A stretch of DNA of 64,000 nt from an uncultured Bacteroidales bacterium (GTDB lineage Bacteria > Bacteroidota > Bacteroidia > Bacteroidales > Bacteroidaceae). Location of the stretch: the NCBI GenBank assembly GCA_902772585.1, contig CACYBB010000009.1:17501-81500 (forward strand), read 5' to 3'. Made by a program: the position numbers and the translations under genes. Position 1 is the stretch's first letter. Each line of letters opens with the position of its first letter. A model generated the notes under the pieces. It worked only from the letters and a program-made list of their open reading frames with translations. It searched no databases and had not been told where the DNA came from. Of this stretch, positions 9,029-17,742 are shown in pieces.

Positions 9029-9959
9029 TTTCCACTTTGAGGGACAGAAGAGCGTGTACCACGGAAAGGTACGCGATGTGTACAACATCAACGACGACCT
9101 GATGGTGATGGTGGCTACCGACCGCATCTCCGCTTTCGACGTCGTACTGCCAAAGGGCATCCCCTTCAAGGGTCAGGTGCTGAACCAGATTGCCGCGAAG
9201 TTCCTGGATGCCACTACCGACATCTGTCCGAACTGGAAACTGGCTACCCCCGACCCCATGGTCACCGTGGGTCTGAAGTGCGAGGGTTTCCGTGTGGAGA
9301 TGATTATCCGCTCTATCCTCACCGGCTCTGCCTGGCGTGAGTACAAGAATGGCTGTCGTGAGTTGTGTGGTGTGAAGCTGCCCGACGGCATGAAGGAGAA
9401 TGAGCGTTTCCCCGAGCCCATCATCACCCCGACCACCAAGGCTGACGAGGGTCACGACATGAACATCTCGAAGGAAGAGATCATTGCCCAGGGCATCGTT
9501 TCTGCCGAGGACTACGCCATCATGGAGGACTACACCCGCAAGATCTTTGCCCGTGGTCAGGAGATCGCTGCCAAGCGCGGTCTCATCCTCGTCGATACCA
9601 AGTATGAGTTTGGCAAGCGCGATGGTAAGGTCTATCTCATCGACGAAATCCACACCCCCGACAGCAGCCGCTACTTCTATGCCGACGGCTACGAAGAGAA
9701 ACTGGCCAAGGGTGAGCCCCAGCGCCAGCTGTCTAAGGAGTTCGTGCGCCAGTGGCTCATTGAGCACGACTTCATGAACGAGCCCGGACAGGTGATGCCA
9801 GAGATTACCGACGAGTATGCCGAGAGCGTTTCAGACCGCTACATCGAGCTCTATGAGCACATCGTAGGCGAGAAGTTCGATAAGGCTACGGAGGAAGGCG
9901 ATATTGCCCAGCGCATTGAAAAGAACGTCAGCGAATGGCTTACCAACAGGAACAAATAA
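9006..9959 (+). CDS. purC: SAICAR synthetase
   Basis: 317 residues; phosphoribosylaminoimidazole-succinocarboxamide synthase joins aspartate to CAIR with ATP in purine synthesis. Family landmarks are the N-terminal [11 protein letters not shown], the IISTRK-like [18 protein letters not shown] and the [13 protein letters not shown] and [11 protein letters not shown] segments. Length fits the longer bacterial form. It overlaps phoH by 23 bases at the 5' end and menG by 25 bases at the 3' end. Another purine gene, purM, closes the same unit. Confidence 0.95.
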   Translation: MKALTKTDFHFEGQKSVYHGKVRDVYNINDDLMVMVATDRISAFDVVLPKGIPFKGQVLNQIAAKFLDATTDICPNWKLATPDPMVTVGLKCEGFRVEMIIRSILTGSAWREYKNGCRELCGVKLPDGMKENERFPEPIITPTTKADEGHDMNISKEEIIAQGIVSAEDYAIMEDYTRKIFARGQEIAAKRGLILVDTKYEFGKRDGKVYLIDEIHTPDSSRYFYADGYEEKLAKGEPQRQLSKEFVRQWLIEHDFMNEPGQVMPEITDEYAESVSDRYIELYEHIVGEKFDKATEEGDIAQRIEKNVSEWLTNRNK

Positions 9960-10669
9960 CCCCCTATACCTGCGGAGATAAAGCACAGCAGGTGGAGGCG
10001 ATGTTTGACAACATTGCCCCTACCTATGATACACTCAATCACCGACTATCCTGGAACATCGACAAGGGGTGGCGCCGCAAGGCCATCAAGGCCCTGGCAC
10101 CCTATCAGCCCCAGTCGTTGCTCGACATAGCCACTGGCACAGGCGACTTTGCCATCCTTGCCACCCAGATGTTGCACCCCCAGCGCGTGGTTGGTGCTGA
10201 CATCAGCGAAGGCATGATGCAGATTGGTCGCGAGAAGGTGAAGGCCCTCGGACTCGACAACGTGGTAACATTCGAGAAGGAGGACTGCACACACCTTTCT
10301 TATCATGATGACACCTTTGACGCCGTGACCGCTGCCTTCGGCATCCGCAACTTTGCCGACCTCGACGCAGGACTGCGCGAGATGTGCCGCGTGCTACGGC
10401 CTGGTGGACACCTGAGCATCGTGGAACTGACCACACCCGTGAAGTTCCCCATGCGACAGTTGTTCCACATCTATTCCCATACGGTGCTGCCCGTCTATGG
10501 ACGACTCATCTCCAAGGACACCAGCGCCTACTCTTACCTCACCAAGACCATCGAGGCGTTCCCACAGGGTGAGCGCATGGTGGACATCTTGAAGAAGGCT
10601 GGCTTCCGCGAGGCATCGTTCAAACGACTGACCTTCGGCATCTGCACAATGTATTTCGCAACAAAATAG
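9935..10669 (+). CDS. menG: demethylmenaquinone methyltransferase
   Basis: 244-residue UbiE/MenG SAM-dependent methyltransferase, the last step of menaquinone synthesis. The SAM motif I is [13 protein letters not shown] and later motifs are [11 protein letters not shown] and [14 protein letters not shown]; the C-terminal YFATK is typical. The start at 9935 ([19 protein letters not shown]) overlaps the purC end by 25 bases, consistent with translational coupling. In an anaerobe with Rnf and fumarate respiration, menaquinone is expected. Confidence 0.93.
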   Translation: MAYQQEQITPYTCGDKAQQVEAMFDNIAPTYDTLNHRLSWNIDKGWRRKAIKALAPYQPQSLLDIATGTGDFAILATQMLHPQRVVGADISEGMMQIGREKVKALGLDNVVTFEKEDCTHLSYHDDTFDAVTAAFGIRNFADLDAGLREMCRVLRPGGHLSIVELTTPVKFPMRQLFHIYSHTVLPVYGRLISKDTSAYSYLTKTIEAFPQGERMVDILKKAGFREASFKRLTFGICTMYFATK

Positions 10670-10680
10670 GTATTAGAATT

Positions 10681-11427
10681 ATGGACAAGTACGGACTTAT
10701 CGGTTACCCATTGGGCCACTCATTCTCCATCAGCTACTTCAACCAGCGATTCCAGGATGAGGGCATCGATGCTGTGTATGAGAACTTCGAGATTCCCTCC
10801 ATCGAGGCACTCGACGAGGTGATTGGTGCCAACCCAGAGTTGAAAGGTCTCAACGTGACCATTCCCTATAAGGAGAAGGTCATTCCCTATCTGGACAGCA
10901 TCACGCCAGAGGCCAGATCCATTGGCGCCGTCAACGTCATCAAGGTCACTCACGAGGGCAGGAACACCAAACTGAAGGGCTATAACAGCGATGTCATTGG
11001 CTTCACCAAGAGCATTGAACCCATGCTCGACAAGAAGTGGCATAAGAAGGCGCTTATCCTTGGTACAGGCGGTGCATCGAAAGCTATCAATTTCGGACTG
11101 CACCATTTGGGACTGGAGACCGTCTTCGTCAGTCGCTACGAGCGTCCTGACACCATCCAGTATCCCAGCATTACGCCTGACGTCATCAAGGAATACAACG
11201 TCATCGTGAACTGCACCCCGCTGGGAATGTATCCGAAGACCGAGGAGTGTCCGCTGCTGCCCTACGAGGCTATGGATAGCCATACCATCCTCTACGACCT
11301 TATCTACAATCCCGATGAGACGCTCTTCATGAAGCGTGGAGCACAGTACGGTGCACAGACCAAGAACGGTCTGGAGATGCTTCTTCTGCAGGCCTTTGCC
11401 TCTTGGGAATTCTGGAATGAGAAATAA
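10681..11427 (+). CDS. aroE: shikimate dehydrogenase
   Basis: 248 residues; reduces 3-dehydroshikimate with NADPH in aromatic amino acid synthesis. The substrate pocket GYPLGHSFSISYFN and catalytic Lys in LNVTIPYKEKV are present, as is the NADP-binding ALILGTGGASKA and the conserved NCTPLGMYP. Slightly shorter than E. coli AroE, normal for Bacteroidales. It starts 11 bases after menG and precedes the TPM-domain gene by 25 bases. Confidence 0.94.
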   Translation: MDKYGLIGYPLGHSFSISYFNQRFQDEGIDAVYENFEIPSIEALDEVIGANPELKGLNVTIPYKEKVIPYLDSITPEARSIGAVNVIKVTHEGRNTKLKGYNSDVIGFTKSIEPMLDKKWHKKALILGTGGASKAINFGLHHLGLETVFVSRYERPDTIQYPSITPDVIKEYNVIVNCTPLGMYPKTEECPLLPYEAMDSHTILYDLIYNPDETLFMKRGAQYGAQTKNGLEMLLLQAFASWEFWNEK

Positions 11428-11452
11428 GCTGTTCTTGCACAAGAAATAAGCA

Positions 11453-12577
11453 ATGGAAGAATACAAAACATCACTCGATAAGCTGACCAAGCAGTACAAT
11501 CAGGCCATCCAAGCCCTGGAGAGTGCCTTTGAACTGGAGAAGGGACAGGTAGGTCGTGTCAGCAAACTCAGGGAACAGTACTCCGTACGCTATATGCAAC
11601 TGGCGCAGGAATACAAGACGAAGCGCCAGGTCATCATTGAGGAGTACAAGCAGAGCCACCCCGAATGGACCAAGGCCCGCAAGATGTGGGGCTGGATTTT
11701 CGTGGTAGGCATCCTGACGGCCATGACCTGTTGCACCATGGCACTGCCCGACAGTCCCGAGTCCGAGGCCATCGTGGAAACAGTGGAAGGCAGCGCCAGT
11801 GCGCTCAGCGATTCTCCCGCTGAGGTCACCTATTGGAATGCTGACAACATCCCCATTCCCTACCTGCAGGACTCCACACAGTACGTCTCCAACCCCGACC
11901 ACGTGCTCTCTCAGCAAACCGTTGACAATATGAATGCTACCCTGCAACGACTGAATCTCGACCTGGGGGTACAGTCAGCAGTCATCGTGGTCAATCATAT
12001 CGAGAACGACGACCCCTTCCGCTTGGCACAGGATGTGGGCAACAAATATGGCGTAGGCTATGGTGACCGCGGTCTTATGGTGGTTTGCGGTTATCAGGAC
12101 CACTCACTCAATATCTCGCCGGGACGCTCTCTGGAGGGTGACCTCACCGATGTAGAGTGCCGTCGCTTGGAGCAACAATATGCCGTTCCGTTCATGAAGC
12201 GCGAGCAGCCCGACAGTGCCATGTACTATCTCACCGAGGCCATCTATTCCACCTTGGAGAAGAAGCAGTTACCTACAGCATCGTCACTGATGGCTGAAGA
12301 GGCAGAGGATGACGAAGCTGAAACAGTCATCTTAACCACCCTCATCGCTATCATTGGCTGGTGTATCTTCTTCCTTTATAAGAATAGCAAATACCACTGG
12401 ATGGGACTTATGGGCATGGTACCCCTGCTGGCCAATCCGTTCTATGTGGCTCCACGCAGTAGCGGTGGTAGCGGTTTCGGAGGTTTTGGCGGTGGTGGCC
12501 ATAGTGGTGGTGGCTTTAGCGGAGGTTCCTTCGGTGGCGGAAGCTTTGGTGGCGGTGGTGCCACATCAAGGTGGTGA
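11453..12577 (+). CDS. membrane TPM-domain protein with Gly-rich tail
   Basis: 374 residues. An N-terminal helical, coiled-coil-like stretch (about 1-75) is followed by a first membrane segment (WGWIFVVGILTAMTCCTM, about 80-97). A TPM domain (about 125-265) carries the typical VLSQQTVDNMNATLQRL, YGVGYGDRGLMVVCGY and GRSLEGDLTD pieces. A second membrane segment (about 283-300) and a Gly/Ser-rich tail end the protein. TPM proteins are of uncertain function; some act in photosystem repair or as acid phosphatases. The unusual cytoplasm-side N-terminus is not part of the usual TPM layout. It is next to lemA, a common pairing. Confidence 0.8.
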   Translation: MEEYKTSLDKLTKQYNQAIQALESAFELEKGQVGRVSKLREQYSVRYMQLAQEYKTKRQVIIEEYKQSHPEWTKARKMWGWIFVVGILTAMTCCTMALPDSPESEAIVETVEGSASALSDSPAEVTYWNADNIPIPYLQDSTQYVSNPDHVLSQQTVDNMNATLQRLNLDLGVQSAVIVVNHIENDDPFRLAQDVGNKYGVGYGDRGLMVVCGYQDHSLNISPGRSLEGDLTDVECRRLEQQYAVPFMKREQPDSAMYYLTEAIYSTLEKKQLPTASSLMAEEAEDDEAETVILTTLIAIIGWCIFFLYKNSKYHWMGLMGMVPLLANPFYVAPRSSGGSGFGGFGGGGHSGGGFSGGSFGGGSFGGGGATSRW

Positions 12578-12586
12578 TAACATCCT

Positions 12587-12666
12587 CGTGATAACGTGAT
12601 AACGTGATAACGTGATAACGTGATAACGTGATAACGTAATAACGAAATAACGAAATAACGTGATAA
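12587..12666. repeat. octamer tandem repeat, CGTGATAA x10
   Basis: Ten consecutive 8-bp units: six CGTGATAA, then CGTAATAA, CGAAATAA twice and CGTGATAA. It begins 10 bases after the TPM gene stop and fills most of the gap to lemA. Confidence 0.95.
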
Positions 12667-12682
12667 CGAAAAACAATAAATT

Positions 12683-13270
12683 ATGAAACTGAGTAAATCT
12701 ACAATCGGAATTATCGCAGCCGTTGTCATCATCTGCATGTGGGCTGCCAGTGCTTACAACTCAATGGTCAGCGAACAGGAGAAGGCCACTACCGCTTTCG
12801 CCAATGTGCAGTCGGCCTACCAGCGTCGTGCCGACCTCATCCCCAACCTGGTGGAGGTTGTCAAGGGTTATGCCGCTCATGAGAAAGAGACTTTCGAGAG
12901 TGTTGTTGCCGCACGTGCCAAGGCCACACAGATTACCGTTGACCCTTCGAACCTCACTGCTGACAAGCTGAAGGAGTTCCAGAAGGCTCAGGGTGAACTG
13001 GGTAGCGCACTCGGTCGTCTGCTTGCCGTTCAGGAAAACTATCCCGAACTGAAGGCCAACGAGAACTTCCGCGACCTGCAGGCTCAGCTGGAGGGTACTG
13101 AGAACCGCATCAACGAGGCCCGCAACAAGTTCAACGGCGTCGTTCAACAGTACAACATCGTCATCCGCAAGTTCCCGAAGAATATCCTTGCCGGCATTTT
13201 CGGTTTCAACACCATGGATAAGTTCGAGGCTGAGGCAGGTGCCGAGAATGCTCCCAAAGTAAAGTTCTAA
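12683..13270 (+). CDS. lemA: LemA family protein
   Basis: 195 residues: one N-terminal membrane helix (STIGIIAAVVIICMWAASAYN, in part) then a helical LemA domain with the family marks QRRADLIPNLVEVVKGYA, LAVQENYPELKANENF and EARNKFNGVVQQYN. LemA proteins are of unclear function and are often placed beside TPM or YgcG-type genes, as here. Start ATG at 12683 follows an A-rich stretch. Confidence 0.93.
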   Translation: MKLSKSTIGIIAAVVIICMWAASAYNSMVSEQEKATTAFANVQSAYQRRADLIPNLVEVVKGYAAHEKETFESVVAARAKATQITVDPSNLTADKLKEFQKAQGELGSALGRLLAVQENYPELKANENFRDLQAQLEGTENRINEARNKFNGVVQQYNIVIRKFPKNILAGIFGFNTMDKFEAEAGAENAPKVKF

Positions 13271-13279
13271 GCCAAGGAT

Positions 13280-13297
13280 GTTGCTGTGCACAGCAAC
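13280..13297. repeat. 18-bp perfect palindrome before purM
   Basis: GTTGCTGTGCACAGCAAC lies in the lemA-purM gap. It can form a hairpin in the transcript or be a dimeric protein site; it sits 15 bases before the purM ATG and could affect its translation. Confidence 0.6.
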
Positions 13298-13312
13298 AAA
13301 CATAACAAAAAT

Positions 13313-14476
13313 ATGGACAACAGATATATGATGCGCGGTGTGAGTGCCGCCAAAGAAGACGTTCACGCAGCCATCAAGAACATCGACAAGGGTATCTTCC
13401 CGCAGGCCTTCTGCAAGATCATCCCCGACATTCTGGGTGGTGACCCTGAGTACTGTAACATCATGCATGCCGATGGTGCCGGCACTAAGTCTGCCCTCGC
13501 CTACATGTATTGGAAGGAGACAGGTGACCTCTCCGTATGGAAAGGTATTGCTCAGGACGCCATCGTCATGAATACCGACGACCTGCTCTGCGTAGGTGCT
13601 GTAGATAACATCCTTGTTTCGAGTACTATCGGCCGCAACAAGATGCTCATCCCTGGCGAGGTTATCTCTGCCATCATCAATGGTACTGACGAACTGCTGG
13701 CCGAGCTCCGCGAGATGGGTATCGGTATCTATCCCACAGGTGGAGAGACAGCAGATGTGGGCGACCTTGTTCGCACCATTATCGTAGATAGCACCGTTAC
13801 CTGTCGTATGAAGCGCAGCGACGTTATCGACAATGCCAACATCCGTCCAGGCGACGTTATCGTTGGTCTGTCATCAACAGGTCAGGCCACCTACGAGAAG
13901 CGCTACAACGGCGGTATGGGCTCCAACGGTCTGACCTCTGCCCGCCACGATGTCTTCGCCAAGTATCTAGCTGAGAACTATCCCGAGAGCTACGATCACG
14001 CTGTGCCCGACGAACTGGTGTATAGTGGCAAGTACCGCCTTACTGATGCAGTAGAGGGTTCGCCCATCGACGCTGGTCAACTAGTGCTCTCGCCCACCCG
14101 CACCTACGCACCCGTCATCAAGAAGTTACTCGACGAGCTCCGTCCTGAGATTCACGGTATGGTACACTGCACGGGTGGCGCCCAGACCAAGGTGCTGCAC
14201 TTCGTCAACGACAACTGCAAGGTCGTCAAGGACAACATGTTCCCCGTGCCACCCTTGTTCCGTGCCATCCACGAGTGTTCAGGCACCGACTGGAAGGAGA
14301 TGTACCAGGTGTTCAACATGGGACACCGCATGGAGATTTACGTTCGTCCTGAGGTTGCCCAGCAGGTCATCGACCTCTCGAAGTCTTTCAACATCGATGC
14401 GCAGATTGTCGGTCACATCGAAGAAGGCAAGAAGAGCCTGACCATCAAGAGCGAGTTCGGTACCTTTGAGTACTAA
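13313..14476 (+). CDS. purM: AIR synthetase PurM
   Basis: 387 residues; phosphoribosylformylglycinamidine cyclo-ligase closes the imidazole ring of purines. I use ATG 13313 (MDNRYMMRGVSAAKEDVH) because an in-frame GTG at 13286 lies within the palindrome and adds unrelated residues. Landmarks: MHADGAGTKSALAYMYW, DAIVMNTDDLLCVGA, GGETADVGD and PGDVIVGLSSTG. Length and start are typical of the Bacteroidales form. Last gene before a strong terminator. Confidence 0.94.
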   Translation: MDNRYMMRGVSAAKEDVHAAIKNIDKGIFPQAFCKIIPDILGGDPEYCNIMHADGAGTKSALAYMYWKETGDLSVWKGIAQDAIVMNTDDLLCVGAVDNILVSSTIGRNKMLIPGEVISAIINGTDELLAELREMGIGIYPTGGETADVGDLVRTIIVDSTVTCRMKRSDVIDNANIRPGDVIVGLSSTGQATYEKRYNGGMGSNGLTSARHDVFAKYLAENYPESYDHAVPDELVYSGKYRLTDAVEGSPIDAGQLVLSPTRTYAPVIKKLLDELRPEIHGMVHCTGGAQTKVLHFVNDNCKVVKDNMFPVPPLFRAIHECSGTDWKEMYQVFNMGHRMEIYVRPEVAQQVIDLSKSFNIDAQIVGHIEEGKKSLTIKSEFGTFEY

Positions 14477-14501
14477 ATTACCCCTCTCATACACTAATAA
14501 G

Positions 14502-14526
14502 CCCCTCCAATCGGAGGGGTTTTTGT
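14502..14526 (+). terminator. terminator after purM
   Basis: CCCCTCC (14502-14508) pairs with GGAGGGG (14513-14519) across an AATC loop, then TTTTT. Confidence 0.9.
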
Positions 14527-14552
14527 GTTAAAAATGGCTCCAAAATAGCAAT

Positions 14553-14570
14553 ATACCAAACGTTTGGTAT
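14553..14570. promoter_or_regulatory. 18-bp perfect palindrome upstream of the cysK promoter
   Basis: ATACCAAACGTTTGGTAT has full two-fold symmetry and sits about 20 bases upstream of the -33 element of cysK. It looks like a site for a dimeric regulator. Confidence 0.6.
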
Positions 14571-14589
14571 GCAAATGACATGCTCGTGG

Positions 14590-14622
14590 TATTGTGAATA
14601 TGCGGAAAACACCGTAACTTTG
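14590..14622 (+). promoter_or_regulatory. promoter for cysK
   Basis: TATTG at 14590-14594, a 20-base spacer and TAACTTTG at 14615-14622. The transcript would start near 14629, giving a leader of about 165 bases. Confidence 0.7.
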
Positions 14623-14626
14623 CAGC

Positions 14627-14795
14627 GTGATTAAAATCACACTGCGAGCTCAGGCGGCGCCTCAGCAATGCAACGCCACACTCTGTACCTTCAGGTCAGA
14701 GAATTCGAATAAATTCGATTGCGTTCGGCTTGCACTGACCTTGCACCAAACAAAAAGACAATAAACATTTTATTAATTTAATAAGGATAAGGATT
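14627..14795 (+). other. long, probably structured cysK leader
   Basis: No open frame of note. It contains a terminal hairpin GTGATT/AATCAC (14627-14640), a possible long-range pairing of AGGTCAG (14693-14699) with CTGACCT (14735-14741) enclosing AATTCGAATAAATTCGATT, and an A/T-rich end before the ATG. No known riboswitch was recognised. The part GGCTTGCACTGACCTTGCA also resembles a degenerate second promoter. Confidence 0.4.
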
Positions 14796-15743
14796 ATGAC
14801 AAAGATTGCAAAACAGCTGACCGAGCTCGTCGGCAACACCCCACTTTTGGAGCTCAACAAGTATTCACAGGCAAAGGGTCTGGAGACACCAGTCATTGCC
14901 AAAGTAGAGTTTTTCAACCCCGGCGGTAGCGTGAAGGACCGTATCGCGCTGGCCATGATTGAGGATGCAGAGCAGAAGGGCATCTTGAAGCCCGGCGCCA
15001 CCATCATCGAACCCACCAGCGGAAATACGGGCGTAGGACTGGCACTGGTCAGCGCCGTCAAGGGCTATCACCTTATCCTTACCATGCCTGAAACCATGAG
15101 CGTGGAGCGCAGAAACCTTGTGAAGGCCTACGGCGCTGAGGTGCGCTTAACCTCTGGCAAGGACGGTATGCCTGGTGCCATCCGCGCTGCCGAGGAGTTG
15201 CGCGACTCTATTCCCGGTGCCGTCATCCTGCAGCAGTTTGAGAACGCTGCCAACCCTGCCAAGCACTACGCTACCACGGGTCCTGAGATTTGGCGCGACA
15301 CTGACGGACAGGTAGATATCTTCATCGGTGGTGTGGGTACCGGTGGTACCATCAGCGGTACGGGTAAATATCTGAAAGAGCAGAACCCCAACGTAAAAGT
15401 CATTGCTGTAGAACCTAAGTCGAGTGCCGTACTGAACGGTCAGCCCAGCGGTCCCCACAAGATTCAGGGTATTGGTGCAGGCTTCATCCCCAAGACCTAT
15501 AATGCCAACTTTATCGACGAGGTGTTCGATGTAGAGAACGATGACGCCATCCGTACTGGTCGTGAGATTGCTCAGTCAGAAGGTCTGCTGGTAGGTATCT
15601 CTGCAGGTGCAGCCCTCTATGCCGCTATCCAAGTTGCCAAGCGTCCGGAGAACAAGGGTAAGAAGATTGTGGTACTGCTGCCTGATACTGGTGAGCGTTA
15701 TCTGAGCACCGTGCTCTACGCCTTCGAGGACTACCCCCTGTAA
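14796..15743 (+). CDS. cysK: cysteine synthase A
   Basis: 315-residue PLP enzyme making cysteine from O-acetylserine and sulfide. The PLP lysine is in PGGSVKDRIALAM (about 45-57), the substrate loop is PTSGNTGVGLA, and the phosphate loop is GVGTGGTISGTGKYL; the C-terminal GISAGAALYAA is present. Length is typical. Stands alone between the purM terminator and the convergent rnf unit, with its own promoter, a palindrome and a long leader, which suggests specific control. Confidence 0.95.
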   Translation: MTKIAKQLTELVGNTPLLELNKYSQAKGLETPVIAKVEFFNPGGSVKDRIALAMIEDAEQKGILKPGATIIEPTSGNTGVGLALVSAVKGYHLILTMPETMSVERRNLVKAYGAEVRLTSGKDGMPGAIRAAEELRDSIPGAVILQQFENAANPAKHYATTGPEIWRDTDGQVDIFIGGVGTGGTISGTGKYLKEQNPNVKVIAVEPKSSAVLNGQPSGPHKIQGIGAGFIPKTYNANFIDEVFDVENDDAIRTGREIAQSEGLLVGISAGAALYAAIQVAKRPENKGKKIVVLLPDTGERYLSTVLYAFEDYPL

Positions 15744-15755
15744 AGGCATAAACGG

Positions 15756-15807
15756 AAACAATAAACAATAATCATTAAACATTAAACAATAAACAATAAT
15801 CATTAAA
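15756..15807. repeat. heptamer repeat, AAACAAT type, in the cysK/rnfA gap
   Basis: Seven-base units in order AAACAAT, AAACAAT, AATCATT, AAACATT, AAACAAT, AAACAAT, AATCATT. A 24-base block (15756-15779) recurs exactly at 15784-15807. Confidence 0.9.
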
Positions 15808-15853
15808 AAAGTGGGGACTGGTCTTGGTTGACCGGTCCCCACTGCTTCTTTCT
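15805..15853. terminator. bidirectional terminator between cysK and rnfA
   Basis: A 13-bp stem, GTGGGGACTGGTC (15811-15823) with GACCGGTCCCCAC (15830-15842, one G-T pair), flanked by A6 on the left and a T-rich run on the right, so it can serve both converging units. Confidence 0.85.
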
Positions 15854-15860
15854 AAAAAAA

Positions 15861-16463
15861 TCAATCCAGTCCGAAGAGAACCTTCAGGCCTCCGTCAACT
15901 CCCGAGAAACCCATGAAGGCCAGCGAGAGCAGACCGGCAGAGAGCATGACGATAGCCATACCGCGCATGCCCTTGGGAATGGTGCAGAGCTCCAGCTGTT
16001 CACGCATACCGGCAAAGACCGTCAATGCCAATCCGAAGCCAATGGCTGTTGAGAAGGCGTAAACGACTGACTGCAGCAGGTTAAAGTCTTTCTGAATAAC
16101 CAGAATGGCTACACCCAGCACAGCACAGTTGGTAGTGATGAGTGGCAGGAAAATGCCCAGTGCCTGATAGAGTGCCGGAGACACCTTCTTGAGGATAATC
16201 TCAACCATCTGCACCAACGAGGCGATAACCAGAATGAAAGCAATGGTCTGCAGATACTGCAAGCCAAAGGCATCAAGCACAAATTTCTGTACACACCACG
16301 TCACGATGGTAGCCAATGTCAACACGAAAGCTACTGCTGCCGACATACCCAGCGAGGTATCTACCTTCTTCGACACGCCGAGGAACGGACAGATGCCGAG
16401 GAACTGCGACAGAATGATATTGTTGACGAATATCGCGCTAATGAAAATCAAAATATACTCCAT
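15861..16463 (-). CDS. rnfA: Rnf complex subunit A
   Basis: 200-residue integral membrane protein with about six helices, homologous to RnfA/NqrE (IFVNNIILSQFLGICPFLGVSK, in part, and TTNCAVLGVA). Part of the ion-pumping ferredoxin:NAD oxidoreductase. Last gene of rseC-rnfBCDGEA. The ATG directly abuts the octamer repeat that fills the gap to rnfE. Confidence 0.94.
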   Translation of the reverse strand: MEYILIFISAIFVNNIILSQFLGICPFLGVSKKVDTSLGMSAAVAFVLTLATIVTWCVQKFVLDAFGLQYLQTIAFILVIASLVQMVEIILKKVSPALYQALGIFLPLITTNCAVLGVAILVIQKDFNLLQSVVYAFSTAIGFGLALTVFAGMREQLELCTIPKGMRGMAIVMLSAGLLSLAFMGFSGVDGGLKVLFGLD

Positions 16464-16503
16464 AGTTGTCGTTATTTCGTTATTACGTTATTTCGTTATT
16501 ACG
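16464..16503. repeat. octamer repeat filling the rnfE-rnfA gap
   Basis: On the minus strand five 8-bp units CGTAATAA, CGAAATAA, CGTAATAA, CGAAATAA, CGACAACT run from the rnfE stop codon to the rnfA ATG. The first unit contains the TAA of rnfE. Confidence 0.92.
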
Positions 16504-17080
16504 ACCTTAACTTATTAACAATCGCGATGAGGAATCCCAGCATGATGAAAGCACCCGGAGGGAGAACAAAGAGCAGGATGTTGTAAGTCTCGGGCAGCAG
16601 TGTGAAACCAAAGATAGAGCCAGAACCCAGCAGTTCGCGACAGATGCCCAGCAGCGTCAGACCGATGGTAAAGCCAAGACCGATACCAATACCATCGAAC
16701 AGCGAGGCAACAGGAGAATTCTTGCTGGCAAAACCCTCAGCACGTCCGAGGATGATACAGTTCACAACAATCAGGGGAATAAATAGTCCCAGTGCAGCAT
16801 CGATGTCAGGCAGATAGGCCTTGATGACGAGCTGCAGGATAGTGACGAAGGCTGCAATGACCACGATGAATACGGGGATGCGTACCTTATCGGGCGTAAC
16901 GCTCTTCAAGCATGAAATCACAACATTGGTGCAGATGAGCACGGCCATCGTGGCCAAGCCCATCGACATACCGTTCATGGCAGAAGTGGTAGTGGCCAGC
17001 GTAGGACACATACCCAGCATCAGAACAAACGTGGGGTTCTCCTTGACGATGCCATTTTTGATGATACTTATATAATTCAT
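16499..17080 (-). CDS. rnfE: Rnf complex subunit E
   Basis: 193-residue membrane protein of the RnfE/NqrD family with about six helices; landmarks ENPTFVLMLGMCPTLA, IPLIVVNCIILGRAEGFA and GSGSIFG. It pairs with RnfA in the membrane core. Its stop codon lies in an octamer repeat unit. Confidence 0.94.
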   Translation of the reverse strand: MNYISIIKNGIVKENPTFVLMLGMCPTLATTTSAMNGMSMGLATMAVLICTNVVISCLKSVTPDKVRIPVFIVVIAAFVTILQLVIKAYLPDIDAALGLFIPLIVVNCIILGRAEGFASKNSPVASLFDGIGIGLGFTIGLTLLGICRELLGSGSIFGFTLLPETYNILLFVLPPGAFIMLGFLIAIVNKLRS

Positions 17081-17086
17081 GTTCTT

Positions 17087-17130
17087 TTCGTTATTACGTT
17101 ATTATAATATTTCGATATAACGAGATATTA
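17087..17130. repeat. degenerate octamer repeat in the rnfG-rnfE gap
   Basis: Minus-strand units TAATATCT, CGTTATAT, CGAAATAT, TATAATAA, CGTAATAA, starting at the rnfG stop codon. Same family as at 16464 but more diverged. Confidence 0.75.
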
Positions 17131-17742
17131 TTCTTGTTTCGTTGCACCAGTCTCACCGTCAGTCGGCGTAACTTTATAGGCATTGTAAGCATTGTTGACA
17201 GCCTTCAGGAAGGCACGCGAAGTAATCGTCGAGGCGGTGATGGCATCTACCTGTCCACCGTCTTTCGAAACAGTCAATGGTTCAGCGGGAGACTTACCGA
17301 TGATGTCACCCTTCTGTCCCTTCTGGAACCACTGGTCAGCCTTGGCACCCAGTCCTGGTGTCTCAGCATGCTCCAGTAATGTGTAGCCAAGGATGTTGCC
17401 TTCGGTATCGAAACCAACGAGCACCTTCAGATCGCCACCAAAGCCCATCGTCGAACTCTGGACAGCAGCACCAAGATTCTTGCCCTGAGCGTCCTTCACA
17501 TTATATATAATAAAGGTTTGTTCCTTGCCATCGACGTTCTGTTTCACCTCAACGGGGGCTGCAACGACTAAATCGTTGCACACCATGACGGTCTTGATAC
17601 CGTCTGCCAAGGCTTTCTCTTTCTGTTCCTGGATAGGACCTTCTGTGAGATGATTTACAAAGGCGAGGATGCCACCCATGATGACCGCTACTAATGTCAG
17701 TACCAGCACCATATTTAAAAGTGATGATTCAAGCTTCTTCAT
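17128..17742 (-). CDS. rnfG: Rnf complex subunit G (FMN-binding)
   Basis: 204 residues: one N-terminal membrane helix (LLNMVLVLTLVAVIMGGIL, in part) and a periplasmic FMN domain. The conserved EHAETPGLGAK is at about 124-134. The flavinylation motif reads DAITASTITS with the FMN-accepting Thr at 172. Its start overlaps the rnfD stop by four bases. RnfG passes electrons within the complex. Confidence 0.93.
   Translation of the reverse strand: MKKLESSLLNMVLVLTLVAVIMGGILAFVNHLTEGPIQEQKEKALADGIKTVMVCNDLVVAAPVEVKQNVDGKEQTFIIYNVKDAQGKNLGAAVQSSTMGFGGDLKVLVGFDTEGNILGYTLLEHAETPGLGAKADQWFQKGQKGDIIGKSPAEPLTVSKDGGQVDAITASTITSRAFLKAVNNAYNAYKVTPTDGETGATKQE

Noticed and set aside
14627-14795. known riboswitch (SAM, cobalamin or TPP type) upstream of cysK
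   Set aside because: None of the conserved cores of these classes was recognised in the leader.
15756-15807. phage or element attachment site (24-bp direct repeat)
   Set aside because: The repeat is made of heptamers, has no integrase near it and only four bases between the copies.
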